A stretch of 64,000 bases of DNA, taken from contig NZ_BOOO01000009.1 in assembly GCF_016863275.1 (NCBI RefSeq), positions 186,001 through 250,000 on the forward strand, written 5' to 3'. Positions 9,147 to 16,076 of the stretch are shown in pieces. Position numbers and translations under genes: made by a program. Source of the stretch: Planotetraspora mira. GTDB lineage: Bacteria > Actinomycetota > Actinomycetes > Streptosporangiales > Streptosporangiaceae. How positions within the stretch are numbered: position 1 is the stretch's first letter; the number at the start of each line of letters is the position of its first letter. The notes beneath the pieces are model-generated. The model did not search any database and had not been told where the DNA came from. It was given only the letters and a program-made list of their open reading frames with translations.

Positions 9147-10422
9147 CCGGCCAGTCCAGGCCCTCGGGCTGACCCATCTGCCTCGCCGGCAGATATCCGA
9201 GGGACAACACGGCCAGCCGTACGACGAGGAAGCCGTCGAGCGCCGGGCAGACCACCATCGCGAGCAGGGCGAAGGCCAGCCCGTCGTACCACGGCAGCAC
9301 GTAGGGCGTGGCGAACAGCCAGGCCACGCAGAAGGCGAGAGCCACCCGTGGGGCGTCGAGCTCACCCTCCCGCCGGAAGGCCCTGACCAGCAGGAAGGCC
9401 AGGGCCGCGAGCAGGGCGTAGGAGCCGAGCTGGATCCACACCCGATAGGCGCCCGGACCGATGAGTGACTGGGCCGCGTGCTGGACGAGCTTCCAGGGCG
9501 TCGCCAGCGACAACGACTGACTGGCGTTGCGGACCTGGTCGAGCGAGTCGGGCCCCGCGAGCAGGTAGGCCACGAGCACGGTCAGCGTCGCCGATCCTGC
9601 GACGATCGCCAGCTTCCTCGGCGACCTCCGCAGCTCCCACGCGGGGCCTAAGGCGACGAGGCCGACCGTGACCTTCACCGCGATTCCGAGACCGAGCAGG
9701 ACGCCCTTGCCCCTACCGAGGACGAGGGCGGCGACCATGAAGACGATCGCCAGAGTGTCGAGGTGCATGCCCGCCGCGAGGTGATAGACGACCAGCGGGT
9801 TGACCGTCCACAGCAGAGCCGCGCGGCGTCGCCGTACGGGATCATGCCGGGTGAACCGGTGCAGGAGCAACGCGGTCGCGACGAACGCGGCGGCATTGGC
9901 GAGTTCCATGACGAACACCGTCAACCGGAGCGAGTCGCCGCCGATGAGGGAGGCGAGCGCCTGTACGGCTGTCGCGACCGGCCCGTAAACGCTGGGCGTG
10001 TTCCGCCACTCCTCGACCCACCGGATGACGGGATCGGCGGGCAGATCAGCAGGAACGGTCACATAGGGGTTGTGTCCGAGCGTGACCATGCGCCCGTATG
10101 CCGCGTAGTTGAGATGGTCGGCGGACCCCGACGGCGGCAGGAAGGCGAGGACGACGGCGACGAGGCAGCCGGCGAGCAGGAGCCAGCGCGCGTCGGGCAT
10201 CCGGTGAATGGAGCGCAGGCCCGCCGCCAGGCCGAGCGCGCCCAGGATGATGGCGGCTGCCGCCATGCCGATGACGAGACGGCCGTCGGGCATGACGTCG
10301 AGCGAGTAGGGCGGCTGCCACGGACGTCCCTGCAGCGGAGGCACCATCGCGGACGGCCCGAGCAAGCCGATCGTGATCGTCAGGAGAATCGACGCCGCCC
10401 CGGCCCCCAGCGCGACCCGCAC
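9037..10422 (-). CDS. Polytopic GT-C-type (MptA/B-like) mannosyltransferase
   Basis: About 461 residues with 11 to 13 hydrophobic segments. The luminal-loop signature SGSADHLNYAAYGRM with GHNPYVTVP, and later HLDTLAIVFMVAAL, resemble actinobacterial alpha-1,6-mannopyranosyltransferases and GT87 relatives. Function is assigned by family resemblance only. The start is uncertain. A GTG at 10422 is preceded by GGGAAGGGG. An in-frame ATG at 10446 and further codons to 10503 lie inside the 53-bp repeats of the next feature, and their translation is repeat sequence. The 3' end overlaps the convergent gene. Confidence 0.75.
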   Translation of the reverse strand: MRVALGAGAASILLTITIGLLGPSAMVPPLQGRPWQPPYSLDVMPDGRLVIGMAAAAIILGALGLAAGLRSIHRMPDARWLLLAGCLVAVVLAFLPPSGSADHLNYAAYGRMVTLGHNPYVTVPADLPADPVIRWVEEWRNTPSVYGPVATAVQALASLIGGDSLRLTVFVMELANAAAFVATALLLHRFTRHDPVRRRRAALLWTVNPLVVYHLAAGMHLDTLAIVFMVAALVLGRGKGVLLGLGIAVKVTVGLVALGPAWELRRSPRKLAIVAGSATLTVLVAYLLAGPDSLDQVRNASQSLSLATPWKLVQHAAQSLIGPGAYRVWIQLGSYALLAALAFLLVRAFRREGELDAPRVALAFCVAWLFATPYVLPWYDGLAFALLAMVVCPALDGFLVVRLAVLSLGYLPARQMGQPEGLDWPVTVVRSQVVPWCLLALTIGLAWWAWRAGARARTRPA

Positions 10423-10437
10423 CCCCACCCCTTCCCG

Positions 10438-10939
10438 CGTGATCATGCACAGGTTCCGGGATATGCCACCTGACCAGGCACTTCCCCCGGCGTGATCATG
10501 CACACATTCGGTGGCGGCATGCCTGACCAGGCATTCTTCTCGGCGTGATCATGCGCACATTCCTCTACAACCCCGCTGACCTGGCCCGATGGTATTCGTG
10601 ATCTGGCAATCGAAGATGCGAGCGATCAACGGGGCGCCCCGAGTGACGCGGGTCGGGATCCTCACGCGATCGCATGCGGCGTTTCCGCCGGCGAGGGTAA
10701 CACTAGGAGAACACGTGCATGATCACGACAGGCGTCCTGGCTGGTCGGCGCCGATACGCACGAATCCGTGCATGATCACGAACGGCATACGGCCTGATCG
10801 GAGCGGACGTCCACGAATCCGTGCATGATCACGACCGATGAAAGGGCAGGTCAGACATGCCAACACCGAAGGTGTGCATGATCACGCGCAGGGTTGTGGC
10901 ACTTCAGGGCACACTTTCTCGAACCTGTGCATGATCACG
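10438..10939. repeat. Inverted double array of 53-bp units, locus A
   Basis: Left-arm units start at 10438, 10491, 10544 and (degenerate) 10597. Each begins CGTGATCATGCAC or a variant and they are exactly 53 bp apart. Right-arm units run on the other strand, with motif ends at 10727, 10780, 10833, 10886 and 10939, again exactly 53 bp apart. Inside each unit a TTCGG-like block sits at positions 17-21 and a CTGACCTGC/CTGACCAGG block at positions 33-41. The bases between are variable. The centre (about 10610-10714) is poorly conserved. The left flank is pyrimidine-rich and the right flank purine-rich. The region holds no convincing gene. It fills the gap between two minus-strand genes. Confidence 0.95.
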
Positions 10940-10955
10940 GCGGGAAGGAAGGCGC

Positions 10956-11720
10956 TCAAGGGCGGGGGCGGAAGGCGTCCTTGCCTTGCTTGATGGCTTC
11001 CTTGCCATGCTTGATCGCCGGTTCACGGGCGGCCAGCGCGCGGCCGACGTCGCGGAACTGCTTCGCGCGGTGCATCTGGGCCCGCCAGTCGGTTCCCGTC
11101 GCCCGGTGGGCCATGTCGACCTCCACCTCGACCACGCGGAAGCCCTTGGTGAGCAGGTCGATGGTCATCCCGGTCTCGACACCGAATCCATGGGCGAGCG
11201 GCTGCGCGGCGTCGAACGCGGCCCGTGTCAGGCACCGCTGGCCGTTCAGCGGCTGGGCGGGCTCCCAGCCGGTCAGCCGTTTGATCCCGTCGCGGGCCAG
11301 CCGTACGACGATGCCGTGGCCCCCGAGCTTCACCCGGGTGGCGAAGACCGCGATGGTCATGTCGGCCGCACCGACCCGGACCGGCGTGATCAGCGCATGG
11401 GCCGCCGAAGCCGTCTCACCCAGGTCCGCGTCGAGGAAGAGCAGGTGCCGCGGAACATCCTCATCGAGGAGCTGTACGGCTTCCGCCCCGCTCTCCATCG
11501 CGGCGGCCTTGCCCTTGTTCCTGCTGTGCCGTACGACCCGGGCGCCGGCCGCCCTGGCCACCCGGCCGGTCTCGTCGGCCGAACCGTCGTCGACGACGAC
11601 CACGAGATCCACGCCGGGCAGCTTCAGGGCGGCGGTCACGGTGGCGCCGATCCGGTCGGCCTCGTCCTTGGCCGGGATGACGACCGCGGTGTCCGGCGTC
11701 GGCACCACCAGTTCACTCAT
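10956..11720 (-). CDS. Family 2 glycosyltransferase
   Basis: This 254-residue cytoplasmic GT-A enzyme has the family opening TAVVIPAKDEADRIGATV, the VVVVDDGSADET nucleotide-sugar site, the HLLFLDADLGE metal-binding DxD region and an acceptor region with NGQRCLTRAAF. It resembles dolichyl-phosphate-mannose/glucosyl-3-phosphoglycerate-type synthases. The specific sugar is not readable. The C terminus is Lys-rich with a small internal repeat (KHGKEAIKQGKDA). It lies 6 bp after the STAS gene, so the two are probably cotranscribed. The repeat array A begins 16 bp after its stop. Confidence 0.85.
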   Translation of the reverse strand: MSELVVPTPDTAVVIPAKDEADRIGATVTAALKLPGVDLVVVVDDGSADETGRVARAAGARVVRHSRNKGKAAAMESGAEAVQLLDEDVPRHLLFLDADLGETASAAHALITPVRVGAADMTIAVFATRVKLGGHGIVVRLARDGIKRLTGWEPAQPLNGQRCLTRAAFDAAQPLAHGFGVETGMTIDLLTKGFRVVEVEVDMAHRATGTDWRAQMHRAKQFRDVGRALAAREPAIKHGKEAIKQGKDAFRPRP

Positions 11721-11726
11721 GTTCGG

Positions 11727-12113
11727 CTATCCCTGCTGCTCAGCCGTGAGCAGGTCCGCGGGCACCGTGTCGTGGACGGTGAAGACCGAGTCCAGGCCGG
11801 TGACCTGGAGGATCTTCCGTACCGCGGGTCGAGGCGCCGCCACCTCCAGGCTGCCGCCGCGTTCACGCAGCCGCTTGAGCGCTGACAACAGCACGTTCAT
11901 GCCCGTGGAGTCGCAGAACTCCACTTCGGACATGTCGATGACGACCCGGTCCGGCCCGGTCTCCAGCAGTCGGGTGAACTCCGTCTGCAGCCGGGGAGCG
12001 GTGTACAGGTCGATTTCGCCGGCGACCGCCATAACGGCGTGACCGGCGTGGGATTGCGTCGCGACTTTGAGCTCCACGAGGCGCACACTAGCGCCGTACC
12101 GGCCCCGGGTCAC
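11727..12113 (-). CDS. STAS-domain anti-sigma-factor antagonist
   Basis: This 128-residue protein has one STAS domain. It contains VAGEIDLYTAPRLQTEF and the phosphorylatable-serine region DMSEVEFCDSTGMNVLLSA, in which the Ser of DSTG is the family's kinase target. Such proteins bind and release anti-sigma kinases in partner switching. The start is a GTG preceded by an excellent GGAGGAA site, better supported than the internal GTG at 12086. A separate anti-sigma-type ATPase is encoded at 15502-15954; whether they are partners is inference. Confidence 0.88.
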   Translation of the reverse strand: MTRGRYGASVRLVELKVATQSHAGHAVMAVAGEIDLYTAPRLQTEFTRLLETGPDRVVIDMSEVEFCDSTGMNVLLSALKRLRERGGSLEVAAPRPAVRKILQVTGLDSVFTVHDTVPADLLTAEQQG

Positions 12114-12299
12114 GTTCCTCCGGAATTACCGATGAGTCGTCCGCCCTTTGTCCCCGATTCGGGCAGCGAGTACACGCAGAGTGCGCGAAGCTTGACCGTA
12201 TGCGACACCGGCTTGGCCGGATGGGGGGCCCGGAACCTCCGCGTCTTGGTCGTCACTTCGCGAAGGAGGGCGGGCGCCGAGCACAGTGGGCCCGAGAGC

Positions 12300-12755
12300 A
12301 TGATGAACAGTGAACTTCCCGAGGATCATCAGCGGCGAACGCTCAGGGAGCGGCTTGAGGTCATCCAGGTGCGCACAGAGAAGGCGACGTCGTGGCGTGA
12401 CACGGCCGAACCGCTCCGCTCGCTGATCAATCGCGAGGGATATGTCCCGATCAGCGCGCGACTGGCCGGAGAGGATCTCGAGTTCCTCTCCGAGGCGCGC
12501 GATGAGCTGCTGAACTTCACGGAGCTGGGCATCCGGCTGCTGGATCTCCACCAACCCCGGGACGCCGGAGGGATCACGAGCGACGCCGCCAATCCGATCC
12601 TGCGGTGCAGAAGCTGTATGTGGCGGTGGCCCTGTCCCACGTTCCGCGCCATGGCCGAGGCGTTCACCTTCCGCGAGCCGGGCAGCCGCGGCTCGGAACG
12701 CGACAGCCATCCGGACACGGGTGCCGACGCCGGCCCAGGAGGAGATTCAGCCTGA
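12300..12755 (+). CDS. Hypothetical protein with a Cys-rich C-terminal motif
   Basis: This 151-residue protein was not recognised. The first 100 residues are polar and helical (TLRERLEVIQVRTEKATSWRD, LSEARDELLNFTELGIRLLDLH). A compact Cys/Trp segment follows, LRCRSCMWRWPCPTF, which could bind a metal or take part in redox chemistry. The tail is disordered. The ATG at 12300 is the first plausible start. It is divergent from the STAS gene and its last 9 bp overlap the convergent sensor kinase gene. Confidence 0.6.
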   Translation: MMNSELPEDHQRRTLRERLEVIQVRTEKATSWRDTAEPLRSLINREGYVPISARLAGEDLEFLSEARDELLNFTELGIRLLDLHQPRDAGGITSDAANPILRCRSCMWRWPCPTFRAMAEAFTFREPGSRGSERDSHPDTGADAGPGGDSA

Positions 12756-13865
12756 CAACGGCAACCTGATCTCGAAACGGCAACCGGGGCCCTCGTTGAC
12801 CACGCCGATCATGCCCTGGTGCGCCTCCACGATGCCGCGGGCGATGGCCAGCCCGAGCCCCGCCCCGCCGTACGGGCCGGGAGTGCGGGCGGCCTCGCCG
12901 CGGAACGCCACGTCGAACACCCGCGGCAGGTCGTCCTCGGGGATCCCCCCGCAGCAGTCGAGGACCGACAGGCTGACCGTGTCGCCCTCGGCGACCGCCC
13001 GCACGGAGACGGTTCCGTCCGCGGGAGTGTGGCGGATCGCGTTGACCACTAGATTCCGTACGGCACGGCTCAGCTCACCCGCGTCCGCGTCGACGGGCAG
13101 GACTGCGTCCGCCTCGCCGGACAGGCGGACGCGCTTGGCCCTCGCGAGAGGCTCCACACCCGCAAGGGCGTCGGCGACCAGGTCCGCCAGGCCGACCTTG
13201 CTACGGGAGAGCCGCAGCGTGCCCGCATGGATGCGGGACAGTTCGAAGAGGTCGTCGACCATGCCGGAAAGACGGTCGACCTCGAGCCTGATCTGCGTGT
13301 GGTAGCGCTTGACCGTGTCAGGGTCGTCGGCGACGCCGTCCTCCAGCGCCTCGGCCATGGCGCGCATCCCCGCGAGCGGTGTACGGAGATCATGGCTCAC
13401 CCAGGCGACCAGCTCACGCCGAGCGCTCTCGAGAGTCCGCTCGCGCTCCTGCCCCAGGCGCAGCCGCTCGTACGCCTGCTCCAGAGCCAGGCCGATGGTC
13501 TCGAGCTCGGCGGGCAGCGGACCCTCCGGAGGTACGAACCGGCCGGACGGCGAAACGTCGTCGAGCGCGGCGACCAGCCGTCTGCTCGCCAGCACCACCC
13601 ACCGCGCGTTGACGAGCGCGACGCCCAGTCCCACGAGGCCGCCGATGGCGACGACGGTGAGCACGATGTTCCTCGGCCGGCCCTCGATGATCATTGCCAG
13701 CGTGACCGCGACCACGCCGGCGAGCGTCGCCGCAACCGTAATCACCGCCACGACCGCGAGCATCACGCCGATCGAGTGACGACGGAGAACCCGCAGCAGG
13801 GCGAGCCCCAGACCTGCGATGACCAGGCCCAGTCCCGCGCTCACGGCCATGATCTGGAGGATCAT
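12747..13865 (-). CDS. Two-component sensor histidine kinase
   Basis: This 372-residue membrane kinase has three or four N-terminal membrane segments (about residues 1-100) with little extracytoplasmic sequence. A linker, the H-box VSHDLRTPLAGM with the phosphoacceptor His, and an HATPase domain follow. The HATPase has the N-box NLVVNAIRHTP, a G1 box DCCGGIPEDDLPRVFD and a G2 box GGAGLGLAIARGIVEAHQG. Its ATG overlaps the stop of the response-regulator gene in an ATGA, so the two are translationally coupled. The stimulus is unknown. The short sensor region suggests membrane sensing. Confidence 0.93.
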   Translation of the reverse strand: MILQIMAVSAGLGLVIAGLGLALLRVLRRHSIGVMLAVVAVITVAATLAGVVAVTLAMIIEGRPRNIVLTVVAIGGLVGLGVALVNARWVVLASRRLVAALDDVSPSGRFVPPEGPLPAELETIGLALEQAYERLRLGQERERTLESARRELVAWVSHDLRTPLAGMRAMAEALEDGVADDPDTVKRYHTQIRLEVDRLSGMVDDLFELSRIHAGTLRLSRSKVGLADLVADALAGVEPLARAKRVRLSGEADAVLPVDADAGELSRAVRNLVVNAIRHTPADGTVSVRAVAEGDTVSLSVLDCCGGIPEDDLPRVFDVAFRGEAARTPGPYGGAGLGLAIARGIVEAHQGMIGVVNEGPGCRFEIRLPLSG

Positions 13866-14560
13866 GTCAGCGGCTCGTATCGATAGCCGACCCCCCAGAC
13901 GGTGACGATACGCCGCGGGTCGGTCGGATCCGGTTCGATCTTCTCCCGGAGTCTGCGCACATGGACGGTCACCGTCGACGTGTCGCCGAAGGACCATCCC
14001 CAGACCTGGTCGAGGAGGGCCATGCGGCTGAACGCCTGGCGGGGATTGCGCAGCAGGTAGGCCAGCAGGTCGAACTCTCTGGCGGTCAGGACGATCTCCT
14101 CGCCGCCGACCGTCACCTCGTGCGCGCCCACGTCGACCACGAGATCGCCGTCGCGCAACACGCCGGTGCCGGTAGGCACCAGCGCGCCGCGGGCGCGCCG
14201 GAGCACCGACTGCACCCGGAGGGCGAGTTCCCGAGGGCTGAAGGGCTTGGTGACATAGTCGTCCGCCCCCGTCTCGAGGCCCACGACCCGGTCGATCTCC
14301 TCACCCAGCGCGGTCAGCATGATGACCGGCACCGGCCACCGCTCCCTGAGCTTCCTGCAGACCTGGAGCCCGTCCATCTTCGGCAACATCAGGTCGAGGA
14401 CGAGGAGGTCGGGCGGGTCGGCGAGCGCCCGCCGGAGCGCCTCGGCGCCGTCGCCCACGCATTCGACCTTGTGACCGTCGCGCTCCAGGTAACGGGCGAC
14501 GACCTCTGCCACGGTCGGGTCGTCGTCGACGACCAGGACACGTGCGGGATTTCCAGTCAT
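13862..14560 (-). CDS. Response regulator, OmpR/PhoB family
   Basis: This 232-residue regulator has a receiver domain (ARVLVVDDDPTVAEVV acidic pocket; phosphoacceptor Asp in LLVLDLMLPKMDG; Lys in DYVTKPFS) and a winged-helix DNA-binding domain (LTAREFDLLAYLLRNP, then TVTVHVRRLREKIEPDP). The start MTGNPARVL follows a GAGGAG site. The frame stays open upstream as far as 14782, but that stretch translates through repeat array B and is not protein-like. The operon runs away from array B, whose nearest unit is 118 bp upstream of the start. Confidence 0.95.
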   Translation of the reverse strand: MTGNPARVLVVDDDPTVAEVVARYLERDGHKVECVGDGAEALRRALADPPDLLVLDLMLPKMDGLQVCRKLRERWPVPVIMLTALGEEIDRVVGLETGADDYVTKPFSPRELALRVQSVLRRARGALVPTGTGVLRDGDLVVDVGAHEVTVGGEEIVLTAREFDLLAYLLRNPRQAFSRMALLDQVWGWSFGDTSTVTVHVRRLREKIEPDPTDPRRIVTVWGVGYRYEPLT

Positions 14561-14677
14561 CGGACTCCTCGGGATGGCATATCCCCACGGTATGGCCGCC
14601 CCATCCCGCACTCCGAGGCCCGTCACCAGACCGTAAGAGTTGCCCCACCCCCCTTCCCCCCACCCCCCCACCTCTGC

Positions 14678-15169
14678 CGTGATCATGCACACATTCGGCG
14701 GCGGGGCATCTGACCTGCACAACAACGTTCCGTGATCATGCACAAGTTCGGTCATGTAATACCTGACCTGCAACTTCACCATCCGTGATCATGCACACAT
14801 TCGGCCATGCCCCGTCCGACCTGCGCTTTCACTTATCGTGATCATGCGCAGACTCGCGTGGACACGCCACGACCTGGCCGTACACCCCTCGCGATCATGC
14901 ACGTGGAGCATGCGACCCGCACGGCCCTCTACGGCAGCGCCGCCATGCATGATCACGGAGGACGTACGGCCAGCTCAACGGCGCCTGGCACGAAGCTGTG
15001 CATGATCACGGATCACGAACACGCACGTCAAAGCCCATATCGGCGAACCTGTGCATGATCACGGCGCATGAAGGTGCAGGTCGGATGCCACATTGCCGAA
15101 TCTGCGCATGATCACCAACAAAGGGTGGGCAGGTCAGCGCAGGTGTTCACGAACCTGTGCATGATCACG
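14678..15169. repeat. Inverted double array of 53-bp units, locus B
   Basis: Left-arm units start at 14678, 14731, 14784, 14837 and 14890, exactly 53 bp apart, beginning CGTGATCATGCAC (CGCGATCATGCAC in the fifth). Right-arm units on the other strand have motif ends at 14957, 15010, 15063, 15116 and 15169, also exactly 53 bp apart. The inner units of the two arms overlap, giving an imperfect palindrome centred near 14924. Block two (ATTCGG, positions 16-21) and block three (CTGACCTGC, 33-41) recur in the outer units. The left flank is a C-rich pyrimidine tract and the right flank a purine tract with AAGGAAAAGGAAAGG. No credible gene lies within. The array occupies the divergent interval between the response regulator and a small membrane protein. 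Confidence 0.95.
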
Positions 15170-15328
15170 CCCAAGGAAAAGGAAAGGGGGGTGGATCATG
15201 ATTCACGTGAAACCCATGGGGCGGGAGTGATCGGCCAAGGGAACGGCCGTGCGTCACGGTTGAGACAAGGTGCCGGGTCTTCGTCGATCAACCTCGCGAC
15301 GGTGGGCGTCAGACCGTACCGTGGAGGC

Positions 15329-15496
15329 ATGGCCCGTACTGTGCTGACCGTCGTGGGCGTCATCCTGGCCCTCTGGCTGATCTTCGGATTCGTGATTCCC
15401 GCGGTGTTCGCGACGCTGAAGTTCCTTCTCGTCTTCGCGCTCATCGCCTTGGCGGTCGTCGCGGTGATCACCGTCGTCGGGAAGATGTCCCGCTAG
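15329..15496 (+). CDS. Small hydrophobic membrane protein
   Basis: This 55-residue protein is almost entirely two adjoining hydrophobic segments (about residues 3-25 and 28-48), with a basic end GKMSR. The ATG at 15329 follows GTGGAGG. It has no recognised family. The open frame upstream runs into repeat array B and is rejected as coding. A 159-bp gap separates it from the array. Confidence 0.65.
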   Translation: MARTVLTVVGVILALWLIFGFVIPAVFATLKFLLVFALIALAVVAVITVVGKMSR

Positions 15497-15501
15497 GACC
15501 G

Positions 15502-15954
15502 TTATCCGACCTCACGCAGAGCCGGGGTTTCGGTCGTTCTAGGGGTTGCGTTTCGGGCCTGCCAGGAAACATGGACGACAGCCCAGACCGTGGTCGAGTC
15601 GCCCTCGTGACGGACCCCCCAGCGGTCGGCGATGTACTCGACGATGCCGAGTCCACGCCCGCCGAGTGACGAGAGCGTGGGGCGGCCGGCACGCGGCTCC
15701 GTGGTGGCGCCCCCGTCGCTCACCGACACCTCGACCTGATCGTCGGAACAGGTCCAGGCAACCCTGAGCTGGCCGGACGGCAGCGGGTGGGCATGTCGGA
15801 GGGAGTTACTCAGGAGCTCGCTCAACACGAGGACCACGTCGTCCACAGCGCCGATGAGCATTCCCCCCGCCAGCATTTCGGCACTGAGGCGTTGGCGTGC
15901 GGCGGCGACGCTGGACAGTGCGTAGGGCAACATCACGACGCTCGACGCACTCAC
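15502..15954 (-). CDS. Anti-sigma-factor-type ATP-binding protein (HATPase_c_2)
   Basis: This 150-residue protein has a lone GHKL ATPase fold. It has the N-box VLSELLSNSLRHAHP, a VSVSDGGATTEP G1 region and a GGRGLGIVEYIADRWG G2 region. It lacks a histidine phosphoacceptor domain, which is typical of RsbW/SpoIIAB-like regulators of actinomycetes. Such proteins bind sigma factors or STAS antagonists. It converges on the small membrane protein gene with a 5-bp gap. The STAS protein at 11727-12113 is a possible partner. Confidence 0.85.
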   Translation of the reverse strand: MSASSVVMLPYALSSVAAARQRLSAEMLAGGMLIGAVDDVVLVLSELLSNSLRHAHPLPSGQLRVAWTCSDDQVEVSVSDGGATTEPRAGRPTLSSLGGRGLGIVEYIADRWGVRHEGDSTTVWAVVHVSWQARNATPRTTETPALREVG

Positions 15955-16076
15955 CTCCCCGATTCCCGTTCCCCCTGCGGAGACGAGTCTCCCAGTAGGA
16001 CCGAAATGCCCCGTTCGACAGTCCAGGAAACCGTGCCCCGATCACAGCTTGTGCACATTGGACAATAGATCAGCTC

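Noticed and set aside
10894-12042. Long plus-strand frame over array A and the GT2 and STAS genes
   Set aside because: It is antisense to well-supported genes, has repeat-encoded sequence at its start and matches no family.
10438-15169. CRISPR array interpretation of the 53-bp repeats
   Set aside because: Conserved blocks lie within the supposed spacers, the arms are on opposite strands, and no cas gene is nearby.
15068-15328. N-terminal extension of the small membrane protein into array B
   Set aside because: It translates repeat units (AHDH and LCMIT type strings), and a good ribosome site favours the ATG at 15329.
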